Shown in pieces: positions 19,388 to 31,119 of a stretch of 64,000 nt of DNA (its first letter is position 1; each line of letters starts with the position of its first letter). The stretch lies in contig OU452206.1 of NCBI GenBank assembly GCA_911728435.2, positions 13,732,297 through 13,796,296 on the forward strand, in the 5' to 3' direction. The notes below the pieces were generated by a model. It saw nothing but the letters and a program-made list of their open reading frames with translations, made no database searches and was not told where the DNA came from. The translations under genes and the position numbers were made by a program. Origin of the DNA: Apoderus coryli (Eukaryota > Arthropoda > Insecta > Coleoptera > Attelabidae).

Positions 19388-22300
19388 ATGTCGGTAAAGA
19401 ATTTAGGTGACTCAAAATCGAGTGCAGAAGTTAGATTATTATCGTTAGAAAAAAGGTTATATAAGTCTGTCTCCTTAAGGTTAGAGTATAACAAAGTCAT
19501 GCAGGATTTCTTGGATCAGGGTCATATGCGTTTACTTGAGGATAATTTTGATGAGCGGGAATCATATTATATTGCGCATCATCCAGTTATTAAAACAGGA
19601 ACAACTAGTACTCCTGTCCGGATTGTTTTGGATGCTAGTTCTCCTTCGAATAGTGATATTTCATTAAATGATATATTATATAGCGGGCCTAAATTGCAAA
19701 CTGATATATTTTCTTTATTAATAAATTTTAGATTATTTCAAATTGCTTTGACAGGTGATATTAGGCAAATGTACCGGCAAATAACAATGACCAAAGATCA
19801 TTGGCGTTTTCAACGTTTATTATGGCGGTTTGATGAACATGACAGCATCAAAACATATGAAATTACAGTAGTGGCCTTTGGTATAAAATCCTCTCCATTT
19901 TTAGCATTACGCACAATTAAACAATTGTTAAAGGATGATGGATTAAAATTTCCAATTGCATCAGAATACGTTGAACGCGATTTATATGTTGATGATTTGG
20001 TAAGTAGCATTCCTTCTGAAGGTGATGCTTTAAAATTATATAATGAAAGTCGAGAATTGTTCAGGTCGGGTGGATTTGAATTAACAAAATTTTCCACAAA
20101 TTCAGAGACAATGTTACGAAAAATACCGGTTGAACATCGGTTATCCAAGGATGTCGTATTTAAATCGGATACTAAAATTTTGGGGATGCAATGGAATCCT
20201 GATTCAGATATTTTGAGTTTTGTTTTTACACCTCCTGAGGAGAAATGTACAAAACGCACTATTCTTTCTACAATAGCTAGATGTTATGACCCGATAGGTT
20301 TGGTTTCCCCCTTTATCTTATTTTTGAAATTACTTATAAAACGTTTGTGGCTGTTAAACATAGATTGGGATATGGAGCCACCTAGAGATATTATATTGAT
20401 TTGGGAAAACGTGCGTAGCGAATGGGGTGACTTACGAGATATCAAAATAGCAAGGCATATTTTTGCTAAGGTTGATATACCCATTACTTTAATAGGATTT
20501 TGTGACGCTAGTCAAAACGGTTATGGCGGTGTAATTTATTCGCGAACTCTTTTCCCAAACTCTGGTAACAAATATGCGATGGGTTTAGTGTGTTCAAAGT
20601 CCAAAGTCTCTCCAACTAAAACTATAAGTATACCACGTCTAGAACTTTGTGCTGCTCATCTGTTGTCAAAATTATTAAAACATGTCATTGAAGTTTATGA
20701 AAAACGTATAGTTATTTCGAAAATAATAGTGTTTTCCGATTCTTCTACGGTTTTGCAGTGGTTGAAGAATACAAATATTAAAGAAATTTTTGTTGCGAAT
20801 AGGGTTTCGCAAATAATTGATAATTTACCAAATGTGCAGTGGCGGCACATTGAGGGAATTGAAAATCCAGCCGATTGCTTATCAAGGGGTTTAACACCCA
20901 AACAATTAGTTACGCATTCACTATGGAATACAGGTCCAAAGTGGTTAGAATTACCAGAAATTGATTGGCCTGTTTCATTAAATTTTGGGGAGGTTAATCC
21001 ATCTTTTGGTGACAAATTTAACGAGATTTTTGTTGCTAATATTGTTGAAAATATCCATCCGTTATTAAAATTGGTTGAAAATTGTTCGAATTGGTCAAAG
21101 ATTTTAAGAGTTACTGTTTGGGTTTTGAGATTTTTGAGATTGTTACCTTTTGCTCAACATATTACTGCACAACAAATTTCTAAAGCGGAACGCTATTTGA
21201 TTAAATTGACTCAATTGAAACACTTTGGTAATGATTTCGTTCGAATTAAGAAAGAAAAAAATTGTTCTATAAAACTTAGACGACTCAAACCCTTTATCCA
21301 GGATGGGTTGCTTAGGGTAGGGGGTCGTCTAGAAAATTCATTTTTGGATTTTAATAAGAAACATCCCATAATACTGTCTGCTAAAGACATTCTGACGGAA
21401 AGATTAATTGATTATTACCATAACATCTATTTACATACAGGGGCGTATCTTTTGGAAGCTATAATGAGGCAAAAATACTGGATTATCGGTGGTCGAAATT
21501 TAATAAGAAAAAGGGTATTTAAATGTAATCGGTGTTTTAAATTAAGGCCCACCAATATGGCGCCAGTTATGGCAGACTTGCCGTCCTGTCGAGTTAGATC
21601 TTTTAAAGCATTCTTGCACACGGGTGTAGATTATTTTGGACCGGTTAATATAACATTAGGCAAGAGGCGAGGGGCTTCGGTACATAAAGCTTATGTTTGT
21701 TTATTTATTTGTATGAGCGTTAAAGCCATACACCTAGAATTAGTGAGTTCATTGACAACGGCACATTTCTTGGAAGCATTTAAAAGGTTTTTATCGCGCA
21801 GGGGTTGTTGTGAGGTTTTATATTCCGATCAAGGAACAAATTTTGTCGGTGCGAAGCAAGTATTAAGGGAAATTAACGAATTGGTTCGTTCCAAGGATTA
21901 TCAAAATCAGTTTCAATTTGAACTGAATAAACATAATATTGAATGGAAATTAAATACACCAGCGGCGCCACATATGGGTGGGCTCTGGGAAAGTAATGTG
22001 AAATCGGTTAAGTCACATATGTATCGAGTTTTGGGTCATCAATTATTAACCTATGAAGAATTAAATACTTTATTAGTTCAGATAGAAGGTCTCTTAAACT
22101 CTAGACCTCTCTGTCAGTTGTCATCCGATCCGACCGCGCCTGAGGCACTAACCCCGGCGCATTTTTTGAATCTGAACCCGATCAATTTTATTCCTGCTCA
22201 GAATGTATCCGAAATTAAGATGGGTAGGTTGGATAGGTTTCAATTAATTGACCGAATGGTACAGGACTTCTGGAAACGATGGCAGCTGGAATACTTGTCA

Positions 22301-22525
22301 TCTTTACAAGTTCGCAATAAATGGTGGCAAAGTACTCCAAATTTAAAAGTAGGCGATATAGTTATATTGAAAGAGGGTAATTCTCCGCCTTTGCATTGGC
22401 CATTAGGAATTATTGTAGAAATTTTTGCGGGTAAGGACAATCAAGTACGAAATCTCTCCATTAAAACGGGTAAAGGCACATATTCAAGACCTTCTGTTAA
22501 GGTATGTCCTTTGCCTACACAATGA
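19388..22525 (+). CDS. BEL/Pao reverse transcriptase-RNase H-integrase
   Basis: 1045 residues from the first ATG; the frame is open from 19364. RT shows the palm motif GDIRQMYRQI near residue 123 and YVDDL near 200. RNase H follows with FCDASQNGYGGVIY, SIPRLELCAAHLL and FSDSSTVLQWL. Integrase has the HHCC zinc domain (H..H..CNRC, about 680-720) and the DDE core: D in HTGVDYFGPV (~747), D in YSDQGTNFVGA (~814), E in GGLWESNVKSVK (~867). A C-terminal DUF5641-type tail is indicated by NKWWQSTPNLKVGDIVILKE. Order and motifs are those of Pao/BEL. All catalytic residues are present. Translation would require passing the TGA at 19361 or internal initiation. Confidence 0.93.
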   Translation: MSVKNLGDSKSSAEVRLLSLEKRLYKSVSLRLEYNKVMQDFLDQGHMRLLEDNFDERESYYIAHHPVIKTGTTSTPVRIVLDASSPSNSDISLNDILYSGPKLQTDIFSLLINFRLFQIALTGDIRQMYRQITMTKDHWRFQRLLWRFDEHDSIKTYEITVVAFGIKSSPFLALRTIKQLLKDDGLKFPIASEYVERDLYVDDLVSSIPSEGDALKLYNESRELFRSGGFELTKFSTNSETMLRKIPVEHRLSKDVVFKSDTKILGMQWNPDSDILSFVFTPPEEKCTKRTILSTIARCYDPIGLVSPFILFLKLLIKRLWLLNIDWDMEPPRDIILIWENVRSEWGDLRDIKIARHIFAKVDIPITLIGFCDASQNGYGGVIYSRTLFPNSGNKYAMGLVCSKSKVSPTKTISIPRLELCAAHLLSKLLKHVIEVYEKRIVISKIIVFSDSSTVLQWLKNTNIKEIFVANRVSQIIDNLPNVQWRHIEGIENPADCLSRGLTPKQLVTHSLWNTGPKWLELPEIDWPVSLNFGEVNPSFGDKFNEIFVANIVENIHPLLKLVENCSNWSKILRVTVWVLRFLRLLPFAQHITAQQISKAERYLIKLTQLKHFGNDFVRIKKEKNCSIKLRRLKPFIQDGLLRVGGRLENSFLDFNKKHPIILSAKDILTERLIDYYHNIYLHTGAYLLEAIMRQKYWIIGGRNLIRKRVFKCNRCFKLRPTNMAPVMADLPSCRVRSFKAFLHTGVDYFGPVNITLGKRRGASVHKAYVCLFICMSVKAIHLELVSSLTTAHFLEAFKRFLSRRGCCEVLYSDQGTNFVGAKQVLREINELVRSKDYQNQFQFELNKHNIEWKLNTPAAPHMGGLWESNVKSVKSHMYRVLGHQLLTYEELNTLLVQIEGLLNSRPLCQLSSDPTAPEALTPAHFLNLNPINFIPAQNVSEIKMGRLDRFQLIDRMVQDFWKRWQLEYLSSLQVRNKWWQSTPNLKVGDIVILKEGNSPPLHWPLGIIVEIFAGKDNQVRNLSIKTGKGTYSRPSVKVCPLPTQ

Positions 22526-22638
22526 TTTTTTTTTTTTTGGCATTTAATATTTTGTATATAGAATTATAGAGTGAATGTGATTTTTATTTTGGTTTTCTGA
22601 ATTGCATTTTTACTGGTTGGTCTGAAAAATAATTTTTC

Positions 22639-22651
22639 AGGGTAGGGGGTG
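22639..22651 (+). promoter_or_regulatory. polypurine tract
   Basis: AGGGTAGGGGGTG immediately upstream of the 3' LTR, the normal place for the plus-strand primer. Confidence 0.75.
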
Positions 22652-23106
22652 TGTATGTGCCATTCTATTAAATTTGTATTGGCAACAATGCCCATCTTCA
22701 CTTAAATATTTCTTTGCGTTTTTTTATGCAGATTCGGGTTGAATTGTTGATATTGCTTTTTCATTTTTCAGTCTATAGTTGACCACAAAAGAATAAAATA
22801 GTAGTGTATTCCTAAGAATATAGATTTTCGGTTATTTCTAATAAAATTATAATTTATCGGGTTGTGACAAAACGATTGCGTCAATTGAGTGTATTGACAA
22901 TAATAATTCTGAGTGGGAAATAATTTAGTTTTTACAGTTATAATCCTTCCTCTAATTATCCTTAAACCTTCCTTAACCATCACCTTTGGGGACATACAAA
23001 TTAGAAGGAAGACGTAACAAATGGTAAGCCAAAAATATGTGATAAGGTATTCTCATGAATTATTTTAATACAGTCCATTTTTTATAAATTTAGTTTTTTA
23101 ATAAAC
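22652..23106 (+). repeat. 3' LTR of BEL/Pao element
   Basis: 455 bp identical to 16713-17167 by base-by-base reading. Downstream sequence diverges from the 5' leader at once after AATAAAC. Confidence 0.93.
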
Positions 23107-24917
23107 TTGCTCAAAATAATAATTTGATATATTTGATAACATTGCAACTCATACACGACAACAAAGATATAAATAACAGCACTCTGCCACTGGATGATTC
23201 AATATTACTCAATATTCCAAGAAGGGCGCCAAAAATTGCAGGGAAGTACCCAGTTTCCACCAATTGCGACTTGAACACCTACATGGCGACAAAACGTGCG
23301 AGGGTCTACGCACTAATTAGGATCGTTCAGGCTGCGACTAAACACCGATTTCGCGTGGTACTGCCGATTTTACAAAAGGTCATACTCTCTTTTCCCTATT
23401 TTAATATTCAAAAATTTAATTTATAATTTATTTTACTTAATATATTCGATAATAATTGTACCCAACTGTAACTAACCTAGAGATATACATCTAACGTAAT
23501 AAATTTTCCTCAAAAGTGTGTAAATAAATTTTACTTTTTCGCCAACACCATAAATAACTCCATATCAAACTTGATATAAATATTAAATGGAATTCAATGT
23601 CCAAGAAGGTGTATGTCACATATCAATATATTACATAAGTTATGAAAACTTGTAGCCTATACCTACTTATATGTTTCTTTATAGGTATGCGGTTGGGTAT
23701 AGATAGGTAGTATTTTTTTTTTTATTCTAATAAACGTTTTCATAAACGTGTTGTAAGGGCTAAAGTGTATTCGCTGTAAAAGTAATGCGATATAAAAATT
23801 TCTTACCCAAAATGGATCGCTTCCACCAATAAATGTCATGTTCAATGATAAAATGATATAAAAGATACCTATAGATAGATGTAAGCCATGTATATTAGTG
23901 GTAGTAGGTTGATCATCCACTAGCGCGCTAAATAAATTTAGAATACTACGTTACTTTTAATATTTGAAGAATACTTTCAAATCCTCATGCATGAGGATAG
24001 TCCACGAACCTCTTGCCTGTTTTGTGTTTACCCTCTCACTCTCAGGAGCGGCAAAACCTTTAATACCAAACCTAATATTGCTTAGATCAATTTTTGCTGG
24101 ATAAAATCCAGCATTTATAGACATAGAAGACACTATTTTGCTAATAGGATCAATTTTTAGCTCTCCATATCCTATCAATATACAGGGTGATCCATCCTGA
24201 CTGACCTATTCCGAGTTCTTGGGAACCACAAAAGGTATGTTTCTGAAACTTCGGGGTTCGGTATTATCGGAAGGGTTATATTACTTCCGGATATACCAGT
24301 AGTAACCATCTACTTCGTTATTTTAAATGGAATGCCCGCATGGGTACCTATGGGTAATAATAAATATTCAACTGTTATAAAACTTCTCTACTCTTCTAAA
24401 TTTTTTGGTTTTATCGTAATTTAGGGTACATAGTATTAAATGTGTTACATGTCCTACTTATAACTTGATTGTATTGTCCATAGATTTGAAATAAAAAAAG
24501 TTATAATAATAATAATAAGCGTCTTTATTGAAATTTCAACATACATAATATACGTCTATTAATATCTAAGGCGAAGTTTAGCCTATTGGCTACTCTACCC
24601 CAGCTCTACCACTTAATCTCCATATGTGCATTTTGTCTGATTTATAGTCGAAAATATAGCTCTACGATGTCTCTATTTGGCACTTCTGTGGATTTTTGAC
24701 GTTTTTGTATACGTATAACGTTGATTATGGTGTTTGCCTAGTAAATGATTTCTCCAAATTGCGGTCCATTATGACAAAAATGAACAAAATTCAAAATATT
24801 AGAGAAAGGGTATATTCTTGGTAAATAGAAGTGACATATCATTAAAAAGGTTATTTTTTGTCTATCGAGCGGCATAGCTACCATTCCATTTAAAAAAAAA
24901 TGAAAATCATCAGCGTA
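23107..24917. other. no gene recognised; possible short coding pieces
   Basis: Open frames at 23124-23426 (+, ends LNTYMATKRARVYALIRIVQ..LPILQKVI) and 23957-24178 (-, SMSINAGFYPAKIDLSNIRF) are less AT-biased than their surroundings but match no family I know. At 24183 a TACAGGGTGATCCATCCTGA block looks like one end of a mariner-type MITE. At 24509-24522 a (AATAAT)n run followed by GCGTCTTTATTGAAATTTC looks like a LINE 3' tail in minus orientation. Confidence 0.4.
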
Positions 24918-27503
24918 CCCAACTAACAATTTAATTTTTTTAATTGCTGTAAGAACGTTTATAAAATATATTTTATAAAACACCCATTGTTTTATAAACA
25001 TTTTCACAACGTTCTTACGCGCCTTATAAACACGAAAAAGGCGCAGATTTATAAAACAAATCGACTCGTTAACGGTTCTATAAATGTTGCTGGTTGCTAT
25101 TATACAATAGTTTTTAGAACGTTTATAAATATCTAATAAAAATCAAATAAAACTGTTATAAACATATTTTATAACTCTTTTATAAGAGCCTCAATTGCAA
25201 CATTTTTGCTATCAACAGCAACAGTTAAAGGATATAAACGTTGTTCTAAAATACCTTTTTACACAAAATTGTTTTATAATTATTATGCATTGTTGTTGGT
25301 ACACATTAATAAAATCTGAACAATCATGGAGGTAAAAATAATATAAAACGCTATAATACCCAATAATGAATAATAAAATAAGTCAGATAAAATTCACCCA
25401 TGAGCAGATTTGGCTGCGAAACAAAATTTACTGTTAAATATATTGTATATTATTACTAAAATTTTAATGCGCCTCGTGAATTATGTAATTTAATGAATTT
25501 AGATTTTATAAATTATATAAAATATTTTTTTTATTGTCACTTATTATTGAAAATAATCTTTTGGTATATCCTTCATTATGTAATGAGTGATTCTGTATAC
25601 CTTACTAGCTAAGATAATTTTACAAATTATAAAAAATATTAATTTTAAAAGTTTGGTCAACATGGCTAACAATTTAAAGAAACCAAAAATGGCTTCTTCC
25701 TTATACGATGCTTATAAAACCAAATTATCTCAACCCAGACGAGTATGCTCTTTAGATAGCTATTATAAAATAACTGCAGAATTGTTTTATACAGGGGTGT
25801 ATTCGTTAAAAAACATAAATCTCATTATATTTTAAGGGTAATATAAAATTAATATTACCTGAAACCCCTTTGATACCATAAGAATGATATGACGATGATA
25901 TGATTCTTTTATATCTATCATATGGACACTAGCCAAAATATAAGTAGATACCTATGTTTTATGTAAACGTGAAGAATTTTTTATAAACCAGTTATGGTGT
26001 AAAAAAGTATATATTTCACTAAGCTTGATAATGAATAATGAAGCTAATTACAAGTATTTTTCTTGAAGTTTTATGTATTTAGTTATCCTTTGCCGTTATT
26101 TAAAATAAATTAATAGTGAAACATACTAAAACAAGCTTTTATATAAATGCTATAAAAAATCAAAATTTAATTAAAAGGTGCTGCAAAAAATATATAAGAT
26201 AAAATGTATACAAATTAATCAAGTCTACTCCTGTCTACTTGAAGTATTCGTGCTTGATACTTTGATGTTTGTGTGAGTCGCCGCCGTGTGTCGCATCGTC
26301 GCAATATTGGAATAATAATAAAATAGTAAACAGAGTTTTACAAAACAAACTTTAATATAATATGTTTTATAAAAGCTTTTAATGTGTTCTTATAAAACAA
26401 AATGCTTTTATAATTACTCTCTTATTAGCTTTTACGGGAGTAATTTAAACATAACCTAAATTGAGCTCTTTGTTTATGTTATGTAGGTATGTATGTTATA
26501 ACTGCCGTTATTAAAACGGTTTGTTGAGTGTCTTTAAGAGAGTTCGAGGATCTTAATAACGACAATAAAAAAACTATTTTATTATTACGAAACGTACTTT
26601 AAAAGAATAATTTTATAATTGTTTTTAAAGGAACAAGTTAATCCAGACTAGTACTTTTACAAAATGCTTTTAAAACCAATTATCATTCGGAACAAATTCG
26701 TCCTATAAAAAATATTTTATAAACGTTTATAAAACTTCGAAAGAAGTAGTCCATACTGAAGTGGAGTAGAATAATTGAATATTCTTGAAATAAAAGTCGA
26801 CCTCCACACAATAAATTTAATAAAAATCCTCAACAAATGTCACCATACATGTTTCACAGCTCCGGGCTGCATCATCAGTGGTTATAAGAGAAAATTGACG
26901 AAAAGCTATGTTATTTAACTAAATTAGTACATATTATTTTGGGAATTTTATTTATTAACTCTAGAAATAAGAATGTATATATTATTTTCAATTGCACCAA
27001 AAAGATTTGAACTTTTGAACTTACCATTGTGTGAAAAAATAAAAAATTTTTATTGTTAAATTACTTGTTGTTGTTACATATTTAAACTAAAACTAATAAA
27101 CTCACATTATTACTAATGTAAGCTTTGTAACATTTTTTCTTTTTATTTAGTTAAATAACATAGCTTTTCGTCAATTTTCTCTTATAACCACTGATGATGC
27201 AGCCCGGAGCTGTGAAACATGTATGGTGACATTTGTTGAGGATTTTTATTAAATTTATTGTGTGGAGGTCGACTTTTATTTCAAGAATATTCAGTTTATA
27301 AAACTGTTACGATATCATATTTTATAACTATTTTATTATTTTGCTGTAAAAACGTTCTTAAAACAGTTTTTCTCACAGAAAAGTTTAACACAGCAGTTTT
27401 ATCACCAAACGAACCTTTAAAGAACAAAAAAGTTTTTACTAAGCGGCAATAAAATAATTATAAAATATATTAGTTCTTTAAGAATGTCGAATTGCTAGTT
27501 GGG
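24918..27503. mobile_element. TIR element with arrays of TTTATAAA motifs
   Basis: Ends CCCAACTAACAATT and inverted AATTGCTAGTTGGG, each next to TA, so a TA duplication is possible. The outer parts (24950-25280 and 26330-27470, excluding the nested insert) carry about 20 copies of GTTTATAAAA/TTTTATAAAC-like palindromic motifs. No transposase was recognised. The 25587-25835 frame (+) includes NLKKPKMASSLYDAYKTKLS and could be a remnant of its gene. A foldback sits inside at 26776-27293. Confidence 0.6.
26776..27293. repeat. perfect palindromic insert with hammerhead-like motifs
   Basis: Inverted arms 26776-26923 and 27146-27293 are identical over 148 bp, around a 222-bp AT-rich centre. Each arm contains, reading toward the outer end, CTGATGA, stem II GCAGC/GCTGT with loop CCGGA, then GAAACATGT: a hammerhead-like core with the same plan as the PLE-associated motif at 4170-4214. 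It interrupts the TTTATAAA element. Likely an inverted pair of PLE terminal repeats. Confidence 0.8.
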
Positions 27504-27954
27504 TAGACGTGCACTGAGCATTTCTTTAGAGTGTATAAATGCAATAGCGGTCGCAAAATTTAACGTTGCCATGAATGTCGCTCTCTGATGATGGACCCAT
27601 GGATGCATCTATACTTCATATACATTTCTAAGGGAAGGCCCAAAAAATAAAGACCTTGAATCAGAAGAGGGTGACTAATGCTCTAGAAACACCAAAAAAA
27701 TTTATGTTTTCTGTAAAGTTATTGAAACGATAGTGGACTGTATTTTTCTAGAATACTTAAGTTTAATTTGTATTTGATATATAAAAATTGTGTATTATTG
27801 TCGAAATTTACATTTTTAATAATTTATGTTTGTATTATAAATTTTTTGCATCACTATATGCAAACTATATATAATTTTAAATCGAGGCGCACCAAAATAT
27901 AATAATATAATTGTATACCGTGTGATATATTTAGTCTGAAAAAGGAACAACTTA
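27504..27954. other. no gene recognised
   Basis: AT-rich sequence between the TTTATAAA element and the next LINE fragment. Nothing identified. Confidence 0.4.
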
Positions 27955-28375
27955 AGTCTTACTGGAGAAACACTCCAGGCCTAAGACAATCAAACAGGTT
28001 TATCAAACCTTCAGAGGCCAACGCAGGGACGCTTATCCAACTGGAGAGAAGCGACCTATAAGGCGAATTACAGGTCTTTTTACGGGACACCACGCAGTGA
28101 AGTACCATCTCAAAAAGATGGGCCTAACCGAGGACGACACTTGTCGGTTTTGCGAAAACGCAACAGAACACGTGCTCTGTGAATGCATTGCACTTTTCTG
28201 CAAAAGGCTAAAACACCTTGGAGGGGTGACCCTAACACCTCGACGTGGCAAGGAATTAGGCCCCTAGAGAAATCATCAACTTGAAAAGTGTGGGACAGCT
28301 GGGCAATTCATAGATTAGAGTCATTCACAAAAGATCTTCTGCAGGTCGAAGTGAGGGGAGGCCAAACCGCCTAAA
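27955..28375 (+). pseudogene. LINE 3' coding fragment (RNase H tail and zinc knuckle)
   Basis: Plus-strand frame carries RRITGLFTGHHAVKYHLKKM, LTEDDTCRFCENATEHVLCE and RLKHLGGVTLTPRRGK, the Cys/His C-terminal module of Jockey/R1-like LINE polyproteins. A few frame breaks and a stop in GPLEK. 5'-truncated; no clear poly-A or tandem tail. A comparable module lies at 41340-41640. Confidence 0.75.
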
Positions 28376-29828
28376 CGACTGCGATAAAACAATCTACAAT
28401 CTAGTCTGAAAAACTGTAAATATTATGTGCGGTGAAACAGACTTAACAGAGTCGCTGATCCGTATTTGTGATAATGTCATTAACAATATTTTAACTTGGA
28501 GCTCATTTTCTTCAGAAGATTCGACAAGCACGGCAAAATGCTTATTGATTTAAGAACATTGAAACCTTAAACATCAATTAGCCTACGGAGTAACCCGAGC
28601 CAACTTCCAAAAGCGCGGAAAAAAGGTCTCCAATAAAAAGTGCTATTAGTATTTGTTAAAAATCGAGTTACATTAAAATAATATTTCAGAAATGAATAAA
28701 AGCTAAGTACTGCTTACTAATATTCAAAAAAATACATGTTTTAATATGGTTCTTATAGAAATTTAGAAAATAAGGTAGTTAAGTCAGGGAGGAAAGTGCA
28801 TTAATCTACTATTTTCGCCTGCCTGCACCTAAACAGACAGTAGACCAGCCACTTCTACAAAAAAATTAATACATTTTGGTTGCCTGTAGATTTTTTTTTT
28901 TTTTAAATTGCTAATATGGATTCTGGATTTTCGGCCTTTGAATGTGATCTAGTAGACCTTGGTTTAAAAAAAAATTGTGTGTAAAATGTATGAATGTGGT
29001 CCGCTTTTAGATAGGTCACTCTGTATGTAATTGATTTTCTTTTTGTTTATGAAATAAAACGCAAGTCTAAATGATCCTAAATTTTAGAAAACCAACTGTA
29101 CGGAGCCTGTACCCTGCAATTAAATATCGAGGTTAATTCCTTTCATCTAAATTAAAGTAAATGCACAAGAGCTTAATCCTGAAATCAACGTATGTACACA
29201 AAAGCACGAATAACCTCAAAAAACAAACAAGGCGCATTACCAGATTTGGATGCCGGGCAAAATCATCTAATATTAAAATAATTTAAAAGCCTACTGGTTG
29301 TCGTCCTTCGAGCTTAAAGCACCTATACTAAGCAGAAGCACGTAACGTTTCTGTGCTGCCCTTATAACTAATGTATACGCCTCTCCACGATATAAAATAT
29401 GTCTCCGCTTATATGCAGAAATGGTTATTCAGGCTCTCTATACAATATTATGTATAAACCTAGAGCTTTTCAAGTGAATGGGGTGGCTCCCGCAACAAAG
29501 TCCTCAAAACACACACGGGATTTGCCGTAAAACGTTTCCTAAAACCAACGGAATTTTTTAGCGGGCGCTTCATCGACGAAGTAGGATGTAAATGTATTAT
29601 TATGAAACACAATTTGAGTTTTGAGAATAGTAAAGAACTTATTTGCTTGATTTACCAGTACCAATAACACTACTACGAAAAACACCGCTCTTGCCAGCAT
29701 AATTTTTTAATCAAATTTCATCCAATCACCTCTGGATTACAGCGATAATACCCTACATGTATTGTTTTCAGTTTGGTGTTTTTTTTATTAAAAATTAATT
29801 AAACGTCAAACTGACAACTGGTTTAAAA
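28376..29828. other. no gene recognised
   Basis: About 1.4 kb of unassigned AT-rich DNA before the Crypton-like gene. No recognisable frame or RNA. Confidence 0.4.
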
Positions 29829-30977
29829 ATGTCGCGAAGATCTGGTATTGCATCTGAAGATGCAATTATTGATATTATATTTAATAATATACCAAAAAAT
29901 ACAATCAAATCAAAAAAAAATGTATGGGAAATATTTCTCGAGTTTTGTGAGACCAGAGATTACGAACTGAATGCTGAAACGAGTTTGCATAATTTGGCTA
30001 ATATATTGAAAGATTATGCAGTAAATATGAGAAAAGCTGACGGCACTGAATATAAAGAAGCAACTATAAAAACAATTTGGAATACTACGAGTAGGCTATT
30101 CCAGGAAAAATACTTCAATAACTTCAAAATTGTATTCGACCCGTTTACCAGTGTGATATTCAAAAATGCGAGAGATGCAAGAAATGCAAAACGTAAAAGA
30201 TTACAACAGAATGCAAACAAACGAAAATGCAGTTCATCAAATTTGAGTTCAAGTGATTTGGCTAGAATCATTGGATTATGGGATGAATGTACACCAGAAG
30301 GTTTACAAAATTTTTTTTGCCATATTGCAGCTGTTGAGTTAGCTTGGCGATTGCATTATAGATTATTTCACGATTGAGAAAAATAATGATGGAACGCAAC
30401 CAACAGCATTGAATACAATCCAATATTCAGTAAAACATGCCAAGGAGGATCGAAAAGTTGTACAAATAGTAAGTGACTTGTTCCAAATATTGCAAACGAA
30501 AGTGCATGCCCTGTTCGGTTATTCCATAAATTATTGTCCAAAATTGAGAAAAATATTACTTCCAGTCGCCTATTCTTGAGACCAAATCGTTTCTGGAAGT
30601 CCGAAAGTGACACATGGTTTGCCAATATACCGGTAGGCAAGAACACAATTAATATGTGGACCAAATCATCCGCCCAAGCTATTGGTTTGGACACTAAGTG
30701 TAAAAAGATATCCAATCATTCGAACAGATCAACTGCAGTTAGCCATTTGGCAAATGAAGGAGTTCCTGAACAGCAATTAATAAAAATAACAGGACATAGC
30801 AGCTCTAATTCCATTAAACCGTACTTGAATATTAACCAAGAACGCCATGATGAAATAATCAACACCATGCGAGGAATTTCTTCAACAGTGGAAATTAACA
30901 ATCCGTCAACTTCAGCAAACTCTTCTTCCAATTTAACATTTACCAATTGTACTTTTCACAACTGTAGTTTTAAATAA
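29829..30977 (+). pseudogene. Crypton-type tyrosine recombinase, broken in the middle
   Basis: Two open segments. 29829-30377 (182 residues, start MSRRSGIASEDAI) gives the N-terminal SAM-like/core-binding part, a Lys/Arg-rich stretch (ARNAKRKRLQQNANKRK) and the start of the catalytic domain up to HIAAVELAWR, then the frame is lost. 30534-30977 gives the C-terminal catalytic part: HxxR box in KISNHSNRSTAVSHL, second His in TGHSSSNS, and nucleophile Tyr in KPYL, ending with the NCTFHNCSF tail common in Crypton-derived KIAA1958/QRICH1-like proteins. Between them, other frames still show FTIEKNNDGTQ. So one or more indels break it. The first catalytic Arg region is damaged. Cryptons move as circles by recombination and have no TIRs; edges are therefore uncertain. 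Confidence 0.8.
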
Positions 30978-31119
30978 AAATGAATAATATTTGTTTGATT
31001 AAAACTAATACATTTTGTATCGAAAATTATTAAACGTCAGATTGATAATCAAATTTTTGATATCTACAAAGTAAAAAATTATCTTATCGTATACTCCTCG
31101 CGCCTTGATAAATACTCAA

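Larger units (their letters stand above)
16713..23106 (+). mobile_element. BEL/Pao LTR retrotransposon, complete
   Basis: A 6394-bp element: 5' LTR, leader with a candidate tRNA primer site, gag-protease frame, RT-RNase H-integrase frame, purine-rich tract, 3' LTR. The two 455-bp LTRs are identical over every base compared, so insertion is very recent or the copy was homogenised. The only coding damage seen is one in-frame TGA between the two frames (19361-19363). No matching short target duplication: bases before the 5' LTR are AAACC and after the 3' LTR TTGCT. Confidence 0.95.

Noticed and set aside
19810..22440. Several antisense open frames within the BEL pol region
   Set aside because: Shadows of a well-supported sense gene with all catalytic motifs.
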